Positions 44,710 to 53,206 are shown, counted from the stretch's first letter. The stretch: 64,000 bases of DNA from Streptomyces ficellus (GCF_009739905.1 NZ_CP034279.1:1550001-1614000), one strand, 5' to 3'. The notes: generated by a model from the letters alone, not told the origin. Program-made: numbers and translations.

Positions 44710-45830
44710 CCGCGCCTCCACAGTGGCCCGCCTGGCCCCCGCCGCCGACCGGCGAACAGCGCCGGGCCCTGCTGCGGGTCCTGGACAGCGGCCGGTGGGG
44801 AGCCACGAGCGGCACCGCCACCGAGGAGTTCGCGGCCGCGTTCGCGCGGCGCGCCGGCGTGCCCCACGGGGTGTGCACCGTCAACGGCACGGTGGCGCTG
44901 TTCCTGGCGCTGCGCGCGCTCGGCGTCGGCCCGGGCGACGAGGTGATCGTGCCCGCCTACACGTTCGTGGCGAGCGCGACCGCGGTGGCGCTCGCGGGCG
45001 CCGTCCCGGTCGCCGCCGACGTCACCGCGGCGACCCTGCACCTCGATCCGGAGGCCGCCGGGGCGCTCGTCGGGCCGCGCACCAAGGCGGTCATGGCGGT
45101 GCACCTGGCGGGGGCTCCCGCCGGCACGGAGGCGCTGGGCGCGCTGGGGCTGCCCGTCGTGGAGGACGCGGCGCAGGCGCACGGCGCCGCCCGGCACGGC
45201 CGCCCGGCCGGCTCCCTGGGCGATGTCGCGTGCTTCAGCTTCCAGTCGGGCAAGGCGATGACGGCCGGGGAGGGCGGCATCGTGGTGACCGGCGACCGGG
45301 CGCTCCACGAGCGCGTGTGGTCGCTGCACAATGTGGGCCGGAGCCCGTCGGGCGGCTGGTACGAGCATCCCGAGCCGGGCTGGAACCTGCGGATGACGGA
45401 GTTCCAGGCGGCGCTCCTGCACCCGCAGCTGGACCTCCTCGACGGCTGGCTCGACCGCCGGGCGGGCGCCGCAGCCGCGCTCGCCGGGGCCCTCGGCGGC
45501 GTACCGGGGCTGGACCTGGTGCCCGCACCGCCCGGCACGACGCGCCACACCTGGCACCTGGCCATGCTGCGGTACGACCCCGCTGCCTTCGGCGGCCGGC
45601 CGAAGGCGGAGTTCCTGTCCGCGATGGCGTCCGAGGGCGTACCGCTGGAGGCCGGTTACCGGTCGCTGAGCCGGCTGCCGTACGTGGCCTCGCCCGCGCC
45701 CTGCCCGGTCGCCGAGGCGGCGGAGGAGCGCGTGGTGTGGGTACGGCAGCCGATGCTGATGGCGGGCGAGGCGGCGATGGCGTACATCGCGCACGCGGCC
45801 GGAAGGGTCCGCCGCCGGTTCGGGTCGTGA
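44706..45830 (+). CDS. DegT/DnrJ/EryC1/StrS family PLP enzyme
   Basis: 374 aa fold-type I PLP protein of the sugar aminotransferase family. GVCTVNGTVALFLALRAL binds the phosphate, VVEDAAQAHGA carries the Asp for the pyridine nitrogen, and the Schiff-base Lys is in SFQSGKAMTAGEGG. These enzymes transfer amino groups to keto sugars or cyclitols (or remove them in the reverse sense). Start GTG 44706 shares GTGA with the amidohydrolase stop. It is the last gene of operon A and paralogous to the DegT gene that opens operon B. Confidence 0.9.
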   Translation: MTAPPQWPAWPPPPTGEQRRALLRVLDSGRWGATSGTATEEFAAAFARRAGVPHGVCTVNGTVALFLALRALGVGPGDEVIVPAYTFVASATAVALAGAVPVAADVTAATLHLDPEAAGALVGPRTKAVMAVHLAGAPAGTEALGALGLPVVEDAAQAHGAARHGRPAGSLGDVACFSFQSGKAMTAGEGGIVVTGDRALHERVWSLHNVGRSPSGGWYEHPEPGWNLRMTEFQAALLHPQLDLLDGWLDRRAGAAAALAGALGGVPGLDLVPAPPGTTRHTWHLAMLRYDPAAFGGRPKAEFLSAMASEGVPLEAGYRSLSRLPYVASPAPCPVAEAAEERVVWVRQPMLMAGEAAMAYIAHAAGRVRRRFGS

Positions 45831-45884
45831 CCGGCGCGCCGCTGGTTCGGGTCGTGACCGGCCCGCCCGTACGGCCGGGAGGGA

Positions 45885-46853
45885 TCAGGACGTGAGCGCG
45901 CCGAACGCCTCGATCGCCCGCAGCGCGTCCGCCTGGGGCATGCCGGGCGGCTGGACGCGCAGGACGATGCCGTCGGCGCCCATCTCCTGGTACCGGCCGA
46001 TCCGTTCGGCGCACTCGGCGGCCGAGCCGATGACCGACCGGGCGACGATCTCCTCCCATGGCTGGGCGTAGCGGGCGGCGTCGGCGGAGGTGCGCTTCCA
46101 GTCGCCGTACGCGTCGTACAGCCCGCGCAGCGGGCCCTCCAGGGCGGCCCGGGCCCGGGCGGTGGTCGGGGCGGCGTAGCCCTCGCGGCAGACGATGACC
46201 TCGGCGCCGAGGGAGCGCGGGCCGCGCGGGTAGGAGCGGTAGTCGGTGATCTTCTTGGGCAGTTCCTCGTCGGTCTCGTTGAAGGACGTGGTCCAGCCGT
46301 CGCAGCTCCAGGCGGTGCGCTCCAGGGCGGCGGGGACGCGTCCGCCGTTCCAGATGAGAGGGCGGGGCCGCTGGAGGGGCCGGGGCGACAGGAAGGCTTC
46401 CTCGACGGTGTAACGGCGGCCCTCGTGGCTGACCTTGTCCTCGGTCCACAGCCGGGTGATCAGCTCCAGGCACTCCTCGAAGCGCGACACGCGCTCCGTG
46501 GGCCGGGTGCCGTAGAGGGCGAACTCCTCGGGGCGATAGCCCAGGACGAACCCGGCGGTGAGGCGGCCCCCGGAGAGGACGTCGATGTGGGCGAGGGTCT
46601 CGGCCAGCATCACCGGGTGGTGCACGGGCGCGATGAGCCCGGCGGTCGCGAGGCCGATCCGGTCGGTGTGGGCGGCGAGGTACGCCAGTGAGGTGAGTGC
46701 CTCGTGGTAGCCGGGCCGGTGCAGGTGCCGTTCGCCGAGGACGGCCCAGGTGAAGCCGGCCTGTTCGGCGAGGCGCACCTGTTCGACGGCGTCGGCGAGG
46801 CGGGGCCGGTCGGAGCGGTCCGCGTAGAGGTTGACGTACAGGCCGAGTCGCAT
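45885..46853 (-). CDS. LLM class flavin/F420 oxidoreductase
   Basis: 322 aa luciferase-like TIM barrel: MRLGLYVNLYADRSDRPRLA, FTWAVLGERHLHRP, DVLSGGRLTAGFVLGYRPEE and LWTEDKVSHEGRRYTVEEAF are family features. It could be FMN- or F420-dependent. ATG 46853 is chosen; an open frame to 46997 is repetitive. It is divergent from a DapA-type gene and a perfect 24-bp palindrome lies 42 bp upstream of its start. Its role in the neighbouring catabolic locus is unknown. Confidence 0.85.
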   Translation of the reverse strand: MRLGLYVNLYADRSDRPRLADAVEQVRLAEQAGFTWAVLGERHLHRPGYHEALTSLAYLAAHTDRIGLATAGLIAPVHHPVMLAETLAHIDVLSGGRLTAGFVLGYRPEEFALYGTRPTERVSRFEECLELITRLWTEDKVSHEGRRYTVEEAFLSPRPLQRPRPLIWNGGRVPAALERTAWSCDGWTTSFNETDEELPKKITDYRSYPRGPRSLGAEVIVCREGYAAPTTARARAALEGPLRGLYDAYGDWKRTSADAARYAQPWEEIVARSVIGSAAECAERIGRYQEMGADGIVLRVQPPGMPQADALRAIEAFGALTS

Positions 46854-46894
46854 CGCAGCGCCGTCCCTTTCCTCGGTGGCCCTCGGTGTCCGTT

Positions 46895-46918
46895 CCTTTA
46901 CGGTCCGGACCGTAAAGG
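46895..46918. promoter_or_regulatory. Perfect 24-bp palindrome between LLM and DapA-type genes
   Basis: CCTTTACGGTCC (46895-46906) is followed directly by its exact reverse complement (46907-46918). It lies 42 bp upstream of the LLM gene and 115 bp upstream of the DapA-type gene and is a strong candidate operator. It is unlike the sites A-C. Confidence 0.7.
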
Positions 46919-46972
46919 CTAGCGTGTCGGCGACGACCGCGACAGACGGCGCGACAGGCGCCGCGACGGACG

Positions 46973-47004
46973 CCGCGCAGGACACCGCGCAGGACACCGC
47001 GACA
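46973..47004. repeat. 12-bp tandem repeat upstream of the DapA-type gene
   Basis: CCGCGCAGGACA occurs at 46973-46984 and 46985-46996, with a partial third copy to 47004. It is the cleanest part of a longer run of CCGCG-AC units beginning near 46935. Confidence 0.6.
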
Positions 47005-47032
47005 TGACGCCGTGACAGACGGGAGCGTGCCC

Positions 47033-48070
47033 ATGACGGCCACCGAGGACCTCGTACGGCGGCTCCGGGGGACCGTCCTGCCGGCGGTGGCGACCCCCAT
47101 GGACGCCGCCGGGGTCGTGGACACCGCCGCGCTGCGCGGGTACGCCGAGCGGATCGCGGCCGAGCCGATCGGCGGGGTGGCGGTGTGGGCCCACACGGGC
47201 CGGGGGCTGTACCTGTCGGAGGAGGACCGGCGCCGGGTCCTGGCGGTGTGGCGGGAGACCGTCGGGCGGCCGGTGGTGGCGGGGGTCGGTGTGCCGCGCG
47301 GGGCCGGGGTGGTGGACCTGGCCGGTGCGGTGGACGCGACGGTCGCGATGGCGGTGGCCGCAGCGGAGGGCGGCGCGGACGCGGTGATGGTGTACCCGCT
47401 GGCCCAGCTGGACGGGGACGACGACGCGGCGGTGGAGCTGCACGAGCGGGTGGCGGCGGTGAGCGGGCTGCCGGTGGTGGGGTTCTTCCTGCACGGGGAG
47501 GCGGGCGGCTATCCGTACCCGCCGCGGCTGGTGGAGCGGCTGCTGGCGCTCCCGTCGGCGGTGGGCGTCAAGCTGGCCACGCTGGACCGGGCGATGGCCT
47601 GTCAGGACGCCGTCCGGGCGGCGGGCGGGAGCGGCCGCCTGGTCATCACGGGCGAGGACCGGATGTTCGGGCCGTCGCTGATGTGGGGCGCGGACACGGC
47701 GCTGGTGGGGATCGCGGCGGCCCGGGTGCCGTTGACGCTCGCGGTGCTCGACAGCTGGCGGGCGGGCGAGCACGGGCGGTTCGTACGGGCGTCGGCGCGG
47801 CTGGACCGGTTCGCGGAGGCCACGTTCCTCGCGCCCATCGAGGGCTATGTGCAGCGGATGCTGTGGGCGGCGGTGTGGGAGGGCCTGATCCCGGAGCAGG
47901 CCGCGCACGACCCGTACGGCCCGGATCTGCCCGCTGCGGAGCGGCGGGCCGTCGTCGCCTGTCTGGAGGCGCTCGCCGAGGAGGACGCCCGGGCGGCCGG
48001 CACCGGGGTGGTGGACGCCCGGGAGCCGGGCGTCCACCGGGACGGGGACGACGCCCCGGCCCTGGCCTGA
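47033..48070 (+). CDS. Divergent DapA/NanA-superfamily lyase
   Basis: 345 aa (start ATG 47033 with GGGAG upstream; GTG 47012 is an alternative). TIM barrel of the dihydrodipicolinate synthase superfamily: VLPAVATPMDAAGVVD, HTGRGLYLSEEDRRRVLAVW in place of the usual TTGE loop, and Schiff-base Lys in AVGVKLATLDRA. The strand that normally ends in a catalytic Tyr reads PVVGFFLHGEAGGY, so Phe replaces Tyr. That suggests an aldolase or dehydratase with altered chemistry. It might cleave a keto-acid product of the neighbouring regulon; this is inference. Confidence 0.8.
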   Translation: MTATEDLVRRLRGTVLPAVATPMDAAGVVDTAALRGYAERIAAEPIGGVAVWAHTGRGLYLSEEDRRRVLAVWRETVGRPVVAGVGVPRGAGVVDLAGAVDATVAMAVAAAEGGADAVMVYPLAQLDGDDDAAVELHERVAAVSGLPVVGFFLHGEAGGYPYPPRLVERLLALPSAVGVKLATLDRAMACQDAVRAAGGSGRLVITGEDRMFGPSLMWGADTALVGIAAARVPLTLAVLDSWRAGEHGRFVRASARLDRFAEATFLAPIEGYVQRMLWAAVWEGLIPEQAAHDPYGPDLPAAERRAVVACLEALAEEDARAAGTGVVDAREPGVHRDGDDAPALA

Positions 48071-48077
48071 CGGAAGG

Positions 48078-50159
48078 TCAGTTGGCGAGCCGGCCCTTGA
48101 GGATCGCCTCGTACTGGGCGCTGATCTGCGGCGGGGTGCCGTAGGGGCACAGCGGGTTGAGCCGCAGCCGGGCGAGGGCGCGGGTGGACACGCCCCAGGC
48201 GTGCCAGGTGGCCCGCTCCCAGGCCAGTTGCGGCGGGTTGTACCAGCCGTCGCCCAGGCCGCCGAGGACGAGGTCGGCCTCGGTGTCGCCGGTGTCGAGC
48301 GGGCCGAGCCGGTAGACGGAGCCGCCGAAGACGGAGGCGTACACCTGGCCGAAGTGGACGCTGATCTCGCCGTAGCTGGGGAGCTTGCCGGTCCGCAGGA
48401 CGGTCCGGGACTCGATGTCCATCGCGAACCAGTTGCCCGACTGCCGCTTGTAGACGCCGTAGAGGATGCCCCGGTGGACCTCGATGTGCTGGAGGCTGGC
48501 GTTGCCCTCGACCGGGGTGACCTCCCACAGCACCTTGCGGCTGCGCACGTCATAGGCGACGACCGTGGCGCTGGGCCGGGTCGGGGTGACGCTGCCGCCG
48601 CCCCAGGTGTCCCCGGCGAGGTAGGCGGTGCGGTGGCCGATCCGGTCGTCCAGGGCGACGGCCATCACGCTCTGGTCGGTGATGACGTCCTTGTGGACGG
48701 TGAGCCTGCCGCGCGAGCGCTCCACCAGGGTGAGGGCGCCCTTGAGGCCGCCGGCCGGCGGCGCGCTGGCCACCAGCAGCAGGTCCTGCTCGGGGACGTA
48801 CGCCATGTCGGTGGGGCGCTGCTGGTCGTTGTCGATGAAGCCCATGGAGCGGACCTTGCCGCGGCCGGGGTCGATCTCCAGGAACTCGGTGCTCGGGTAC
48901 ATCGCCGCGTACACCTTGCCGCCGACCACCCGGAGCGTCTTGGGTTCGCCGGGGATCCTGATGCGTTTCGAGGTGCCGTGCGCGGGACGGTGGGTCGTCA
49001 GGGAGTAGTGCCCGCCGACGTGGACCGTGCCGCCGGGTTCGTACGCGATGGACTGGACGGGATCGGGGCCGGACAGGCCGACGTCGATCAGCTCGACGAC
49101 CTCGGACTTCTTGGTGGCGAGGTCGAGCCACCACAGCCGGCCGCTGCCGACGGCGCCGAGCATCCGGCCGCCGGGGAGGGGGACGAGGGCGCGGTGCTCG
49201 TCTCCGGTGGCCGGGGCGGTGACCGCGACGAGCGTGTCGCCGTCGCGCCGGTAGACGGTGCCGGTCGGGCGGCCGACGCAGTAGAGGGTGCCGTCCGCGG
49301 TCACCGTCATGGCGTCGCCGATGCGTTCGGGCGCCGGGATGGGGATCACCCGGGCGTCGCTGCCGTCGGGGGCGAGGTCGACGACGGACTTGCCGAAGGA
49401 GCCGAGGACCCGGCCGCCGTGGGCGAGGAGCGCGGACGCGCCGCCGTACGGCTCGGGCGTGATGCTCCGTTTGACGCCGGTGACGCGGTCGTACGCGACG
49501 ATGAAGCCGCGCGGCAGGGTGCCGGCGTAGACGTACCTGTCGTCGGCGGCGATGGCGCGGACGTACTGCTCGCCCGCCATGGCGGCGCCGAGGTTGCGCA
49601 GCGTGCCGGTCTGCGGCTTGTACTCCCACACCTCGCCGCGCGGGCTGGTGCCCGCGTACACCGTGCCGTCCGGGGCGGTGGTGAGGCACCACACGAAGCC
49701 GCCGGCGGGGCCGATGGTGCCGATGCGGGTGACGGTGCCGGTGGCGGGGTCGATGCGGTGGACGTCGGGGAAGGGGTACGTGCCGATGTAGACCTGGCCG
49801 CCGGAGACGGTGGCCGCCCAGCCGCCGTCGCCCCGGTCGAGCCGGAAGGTTCTCTTGAGTCTTCTGGTGGTCAGGTCGATCTCGCCGACGAGGGTGGGGT
49901 TCTGCCCGCGGGCGACGACGTAGGCGTGGTCGCCCAGCACGGTGGTGCCGACGATCGCCGCCGTCAGGGACGCGACGCCGTACGTGGAGACCGGGGTGCC
50001 GGAGCAGCCGCTGCCGGCCGCCGTGCTCCCGGTGTCCGCCGGAGCGGGTCCGGCGAGGGGTGTCGTGGCGGCGTGCGCCGCGCTGGGGGTGATGGTCGCT
50101 CCCGCCGCTGCCGCCAGGGTGAACCCGGCTCCGGCGTTGAGCAGTCGCCTGCGTTCCAT
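48078..50159 (-). CDS. Secreted beta-propeller protein with Tat-like signal
   Basis: 693 aa. The N-terminus MERRRLLNAGAGFTLAAAAG with cleavage near SAAHAATTP is a twin-arginine-type signal. The rest has many repeats of the PQQ/YVTN/NHL propeller kind: LVGEIDLTTRRLKRTF, VHRIDPATGTVTRIG, TVYAGTSPRGEVWEYKPQTG, FIVAYDRVTGVKRS, FLEIDPGRGKVRSMGFID, VVAYDVRSRKVLWEV. It may be an extracellular lyase or carbohydrate-binding protein; no catalytic motif is recognised. ATG 50159 has AGGAGAGGG upstream and it is the last gene of operon B. Confidence 0.82.
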   Translation of the reverse strand: MERRRLLNAGAGFTLAAAAGATITPSAAHAATTPLAGPAPADTGSTAAGSGCSGTPVSTYGVASLTAAIVGTTVLGDHAYVVARGQNPTLVGEIDLTTRRLKRTFRLDRGDGGWAATVSGGQVYIGTYPFPDVHRIDPATGTVTRIGTIGPAGGFVWCLTTAPDGTVYAGTSPRGEVWEYKPQTGTLRNLGAAMAGEQYVRAIAADDRYVYAGTLPRGFIVAYDRVTGVKRSITPEPYGGASALLAHGGRVLGSFGKSVVDLAPDGSDARVIPIPAPERIGDAMTVTADGTLYCVGRPTGTVYRRDGDTLVAVTAPATGDEHRALVPLPGGRMLGAVGSGRLWWLDLATKKSEVVELIDVGLSGPDPVQSIAYEPGGTVHVGGHYSLTTHRPAHGTSKRIRIPGEPKTLRVVGGKVYAAMYPSTEFLEIDPGRGKVRSMGFIDNDQQRPTDMAYVPEQDLLLVASAPPAGGLKGALTLVERSRGRLTVHKDVITDQSVMAVALDDRIGHRTAYLAGDTWGGGSVTPTRPSATVVAYDVRSRKVLWEVTPVEGNASLQHIEVHRGILYGVYKRQSGNWFAMDIESRTVLRTGKLPSYGEISVHFGQVYASVFGGSVYRLGPLDTGDTEADLVLGGLGDGWYNPPQLAWERATWHAWGVSTRALARLRLNPLCPYGTPPQISAQYEAILKGRLAN

Positions 50160-50206
50160 GCGTCCCTCTCCTGTTCCGGTGGTCCTGTCCGGTGGTTCGG
50201 ATCGCC

Positions 50207-50965
50207 TCACACGACCGGTGGCAGTGCCGTGCCGACCTTCAGGCCGAACAGCTCCGCCGCGTTGCGCCACAGCACTCGCTCCAGCTCGTCCTCCGTGAAC
50301 CGCGCGTCCCGGATCACCCCCAGGGACACGCAGGGGTCGATCAGTGTCGCGTCGGTGCCGAACAGGATCCGCTCGACGGGGACCCCGGCCTCGCGGGCGT
50401 ACGCGACACGGCCCGCGTCCGTGGCCGTACGGCAGTGCTCCAGGTAGAGGCGGTCGCAGGCGGCCGCGGCGTGGGCGGCCTCCCGCCAGGCGTCGCCGCC
50501 CGCGTGACCCATGATCACGCGCAGTCCGGGCCGGGCCTCCACCAGTTCGGGGAGGAGGGTGACCTCCCGCCCCCAGGTGTGCAGCAGGAGCGGTACGCCG
50601 GCCTCGGCGACCACGTCGAAGGCCTCGGCCATCTCGCGGCAGCCGGGCATCCGGCCCGGGTAGTGCGTGTGGATCTTGGCGCCGACGAACCGGCCGGTGT
50701 CCAGGCAGCGGCGGAGGTCGGCGGCGCTCTCGTCGACGCGGTTGGGGTTGACGACGGCGTACCCGTACAGCCGGGGCCGGCTCTCCAGGGTCTCGCGCAG
50801 GGCGGCGTTGCCGGCGAGCGCGTCGTACACCACGGCCTCGGACGCCGACACGATCTGCAGGTCGATGCCGTAGCGGTCCATCTGGGCGATGTTGGTGTCC
50901 GCGTCGCCGGCCGTCAGGTGGAACTGCCAGCGGCCCACGTGGGCGTGCACATCGATGATCGGCAT
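50207..50965 (-). CDS. Amidohydrolase_2 family enzyme with intact metal motif (operon B)
   Basis: 252 aa. MPIIDVHAHVGRWQFHLTAG supplies H-x-H; GAKIHTHYPGRM, LLLHTWGREV, VIMGHAGGDAW and the last strand ILFGTDATLIDP provide the remaining metal and acid positions. It strongly resembles in plan the enzyme at 43933-44709, down to HxHxGRW after the first strand. It is adjacent to, and coupled with, a degenerate homologue (shared base at 50965). Substrate unknown. Confidence 0.86.
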   Translation of the reverse strand: MPIIDVHAHVGRWQFHLTAGDADTNIAQMDRYGIDLQIVSASEAVVYDALAGNAALRETLESRPRLYGYAVVNPNRVDESAADLRRCLDTGRFVGAKIHTHYPGRMPGCREMAEAFDVVAEAGVPLLLHTWGREVTLLPELVEARPGLRVIMGHAGGDAWREAAHAAAACDRLYLEHCRTATDAGRVAYAREAGVPVERILFGTDATLIDPCVSLGVIRDARFTEDELERVLWRNAAELFGLKVGTALPPVV

Positions 50966-51828
50966 CAGGCGAGCAGCTCCTCGACGTTCTTGGTGGCGAT
51001 GGCGGCACGGTCGTCGGGCGAGATGTCGGCGTACCGCAGCTTCATCGTCTGCGGCGAGATGTCCATGAACGGGGTGCGGGAGCCGAAGACGAGGTGACGC
51101 GGGCCGACGGCGTCGACGGCACGCTCGATGGAGTCGGGGCCGGACAGCATGCGGGTGGTGGCCCTGAAACCGGGCTCGTCCCGGGCCATCAGCAGGAAGT
51201 CGGCCAGCAGGTAGGCGTGCAGGTCGAGGAAGACCACGTCGGCGCCGCGGTCGGTGAGCGGCGGCCCGAAGCGGCGCGGGTCGCCGTCGTGGAGCAGCAC
51301 CATGCCGCGGTCGATCGCCAGCTTCACCACGCGCCGGTAACCGGGGAAGCCCGGCTCCGCCGCCTGTTCGAGGGTGAACAGCCGCAGGAAGCGGACCCCG
51401 GCGGCGGCCAGTTCGTCGAGACGGTCCTCGGCGGTCAGGGCGTCACGTACGTCGACGGTGCCGACGGGCAGCAGCTCGGGGCAGTCGTCGAGGTCGCGGA
51501 TCGTCTCGGCGTTGCCCGCCTCGTCGTCGAAGAGCGGGCCGCGCGTCGACAGGGCGAGCGCGTTCGCGACGGGCGACCGGCGCAGATGGGCGCGGACCTC
51601 GTCGAGGCCGGTGTCGTGGGGGTGGCGCGGCCACGGTCCGTAGAGGACGTCGACGTCCCAGCCGATGTGCTCCTCGGGGCTGGGCCGGAGCCACTCGTAC
51701 GTGCGTTGCGCCGACTCGCTCGTCGGGCCGCCTGTCGGTTGTTGTGCCGAGCCGCTCACCGGTTGTTGCGTCGAGCCGCTCGTCGGTCGCTGTGCCGAGC
51801 CGTTCGCCGGTCGTGTCGACTCGCTCAT
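50965..51828 (-). CDS. Amidohydrolase-like protein lacking the HxH motif, with 8-residue repeats
   Basis: 287 aa. The N-terminal 40 residues are repeats of an 8-residue unit (GSAQRPTS, GSTQQPVS, GSAQQPTG). The barrel then starts at HIGWDVDVLYGPWPRHPHDT, where D-V-L stands in place of H-x-H; later strands are LLPVGTVDVRDAL, GVRFLRLFTLEQA, GMVLLHDGDPRRF and HLVFGSRTPFMD. The likely zinc ligands are therefore mostly gone. It mirrors the degenerate protein at 43229-43936. Start ATG 51828 shares ATGA with the DegT stop. Confidence 0.7.
   Translation of the reverse strand: MSESTRPANGSAQRPTSGSTQQPVSGSAQQPTGGPTSESAQRTYEWLRPSPEEHIGWDVDVLYGPWPRHPHDTGLDEVRAHLRRSPVANALALSTRGPLFDDEAGNAETIRDLDDCPELLPVGTVDVRDALTAEDRLDELAAAGVRFLRLFTLEQAAEPGFPGYRRVVKLAIDRGMVLLHDGDPRRFGPPLTDRGADVVFLDLHAYLLADFLLMARDEPGFRATTRMLSGPDSIERAVDAVGPRHLVFGSRTPFMDISPQTMKLRYADISPDDRAAIATKNVEELLA
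51734..51826. repeat. 24-bp tandem repeat inside the degenerate amidohydrolase gene
   Basis: Three full 24-bp units (51734-51757, 51758-51781, 51782-51805) and a shortened fourth (51806-51826), ending in the start codon region. They encode the N-terminal 8-residue repeats. Confidence 0.75.
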
Positions 51829-52949
51829 GAGGTGGCGACCTTCCCCAGCGCCTGCGCGATCCGGTCCACGTCGTCCTCGCTGTAGGCCTCGTTCCACGGC
51901 AGAACCAGCAACGTACGGTCGATGAGCCGCTCGGCGCGAGGACACAGGCCCGGCGGGTACCCGGACAGTGCCGGATTGGCGTACAGCGGGCGCTCCAGAT
52001 AGCCGGGCAGGGCGGGCACGCCCAGGTCCCCCAGCGCCTTGGCCCAGCGGGCGTTGTCGTCGACGAGCAGCGGGACGACCCACCAGGCGTGCCCGGTGCG
52101 CCGCTCGGGCATCGTCACCCCGGGCAGTCCGGCGACGGCCTCGGCGAGGCGCCGGGCGCTCGCGCGGCGGCGGGCGACGACGTCGGCGACGCGCGTCAGC
52201 TGGGCGCGGGCGACCGCCGCGACCAGCTCCGTCATGCGGTAGTTCAGGCCCATGGTGCGGTGGATGCGGCCCTCCGTCCGGTCCCAGCCCTTGTCCATGA
52301 ACAGCTTCATACGGGTGGCGAGCGCGGGGTCGTCGGTGATGGCGAGACCGCCGTCGCCGGCGGTGATGTGCTTGTACTGCTGGAGGCTGAAACAGGCGAT
52401 GTCACCGGTGGTGCCGAGCAGCCGGCCGTCGCCGTCCTCACCGAGCCAGGCCTGGGCGCAGTCCTCGATGAGCAGCAGCCCGTGCCGGTCGCAGATGTCC
52501 CTCAGCCGGGCCGTGTCGGCGGCACCGCCGAACAGGTGAACGGCGATGACGGCCTTGGTACGGGGGTTGACGGCCGCCTCGACGGCGTCGGGGTCGAGGT
52601 TCCCGTCCTCCTCGCGGACGTCGGCGAACACGACCCGCCCGCCCTGCGCGACGACCGGGGCGACCGTGCCGAAGTCGGAGATGGGGGTGGTGACGACCTC
52701 GTCGCCGGGGCCGACTCCGGCGGCGGCGACGGCGAGGTGCAGCGCGGCGGTTCCCGAGCTGCAGGAGACGGCTTCGGAGCGCCCGTACAGCCGGGCCATC
52801 TCGCCCTCCAGCGCCCGGGTCTCCCGGCCGAAGGCCCCGCACAGGACGCCCGAGTCGAGGACCCGGAGCACCGCCGCGCGTTCCTCCTCGCCGAACGTCC
52901 TTCCCCGGGGATCCAGAACTGTGGGCAGCGGCATTTCCCGTTGCGGCAT
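51825..52949 (-). CDS. DegT/DnrJ/EryC1/StrS family PLP enzyme (operon B)
   Basis: 374 aa. AVSCSSGTAALHLAVAAAGV, LLIEDCAQAWLGEDG and Schiff-base Lys in SLQQYKHITAGDGG define the family; NYRMTELVAAVARAQL is the usual dimer region. Same length as the operon A paralogue at 44706-45830 but clearly diverged, so the two may act on different intermediates. Start ATG 52949 with GAGAGGA ten bases upstream; 52934 is a weaker alternative. It is the first gene of operon B under site B. Confidence 0.9.
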   Translation of the reverse strand: MPQREMPLPTVLDPRGRTFGEEERAAVLRVLDSGVLCGAFGRETRALEGEMARLYGRSEAVSCSSGTAALHLAVAAAGVGPGDEVVTTPISDFGTVAPVVAQGGRVVFADVREEDGNLDPDAVEAAVNPRTKAVIAVHLFGGAADTARLRDICDRHGLLLIEDCAQAWLGEDGDGRLLGTTGDIACFSLQQYKHITAGDGGLAITDDPALATRMKLFMDKGWDRTEGRIHRTMGLNYRMTELVAAVARAQLTRVADVVARRRASARRLAEAVAGLPGVTMPERRTGHAWWVVPLLVDDNARWAKALGDLGVPALPGYLERPLYANPALSGYPPGLCPRAERLIDRTLLVLPWNEAYSEDDVDRIAQALGKVATS

Positions 52950-52978
52950 CGGGGGATTATCCTCTCGGCAGCACGCGA

Positions 52979-53022
52979 TTATGGCCTGGGCCGAAAGTAG
53001 AACCCCCGTCGACGGCCGTCAA
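52979..53022 (-). promoter_or_regulatory. Operon B promoter with operator (site B)
   Basis: On the minus strand TTGACG (53022-53017), 17 bases, TACTTT (52999-52994), running into TTTCGGCC-CA-GGCCATAA (52996-52979). CTACTTTCGGCCCAGGCC is identical to site A over 18 bases; the second half-site matches 6 of 8. The spacing to the start codon is almost the same as at site A. Confidence 0.75.
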
Positions 53023-53100
53023 TCAGGCGTCACCGAGCAAGTCCCACAGCACCTCCCACGCACCCCCGAAGCACCTCGCACCACACCTCACAACGCAGAT

Positions 53101-53172
53101 CCGAGCACGCGTCCCACCGCAGTTCCGAGCACGCGTCCCACCGCAGTCCCGAGCACGCCTCCCACCGCACGT
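53101..53172. repeat. Three 24-bp tandem repeats upstream of the regulator gene
   Basis: Units of CCGAGCACGCGTCCCACCGC plus AGTT, AGTC or ACGT at 53101-53124, 53125-53148 and 53149-53172; weaker copies can be traced back to about 53040. They fill the spacer between site B and the regulator start at 53207. Confidence 0.75.
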
Positions 53173-53206
53173 CCCATCGCTCCACCCGGCAGAACGGAGA
53201 CCGACC

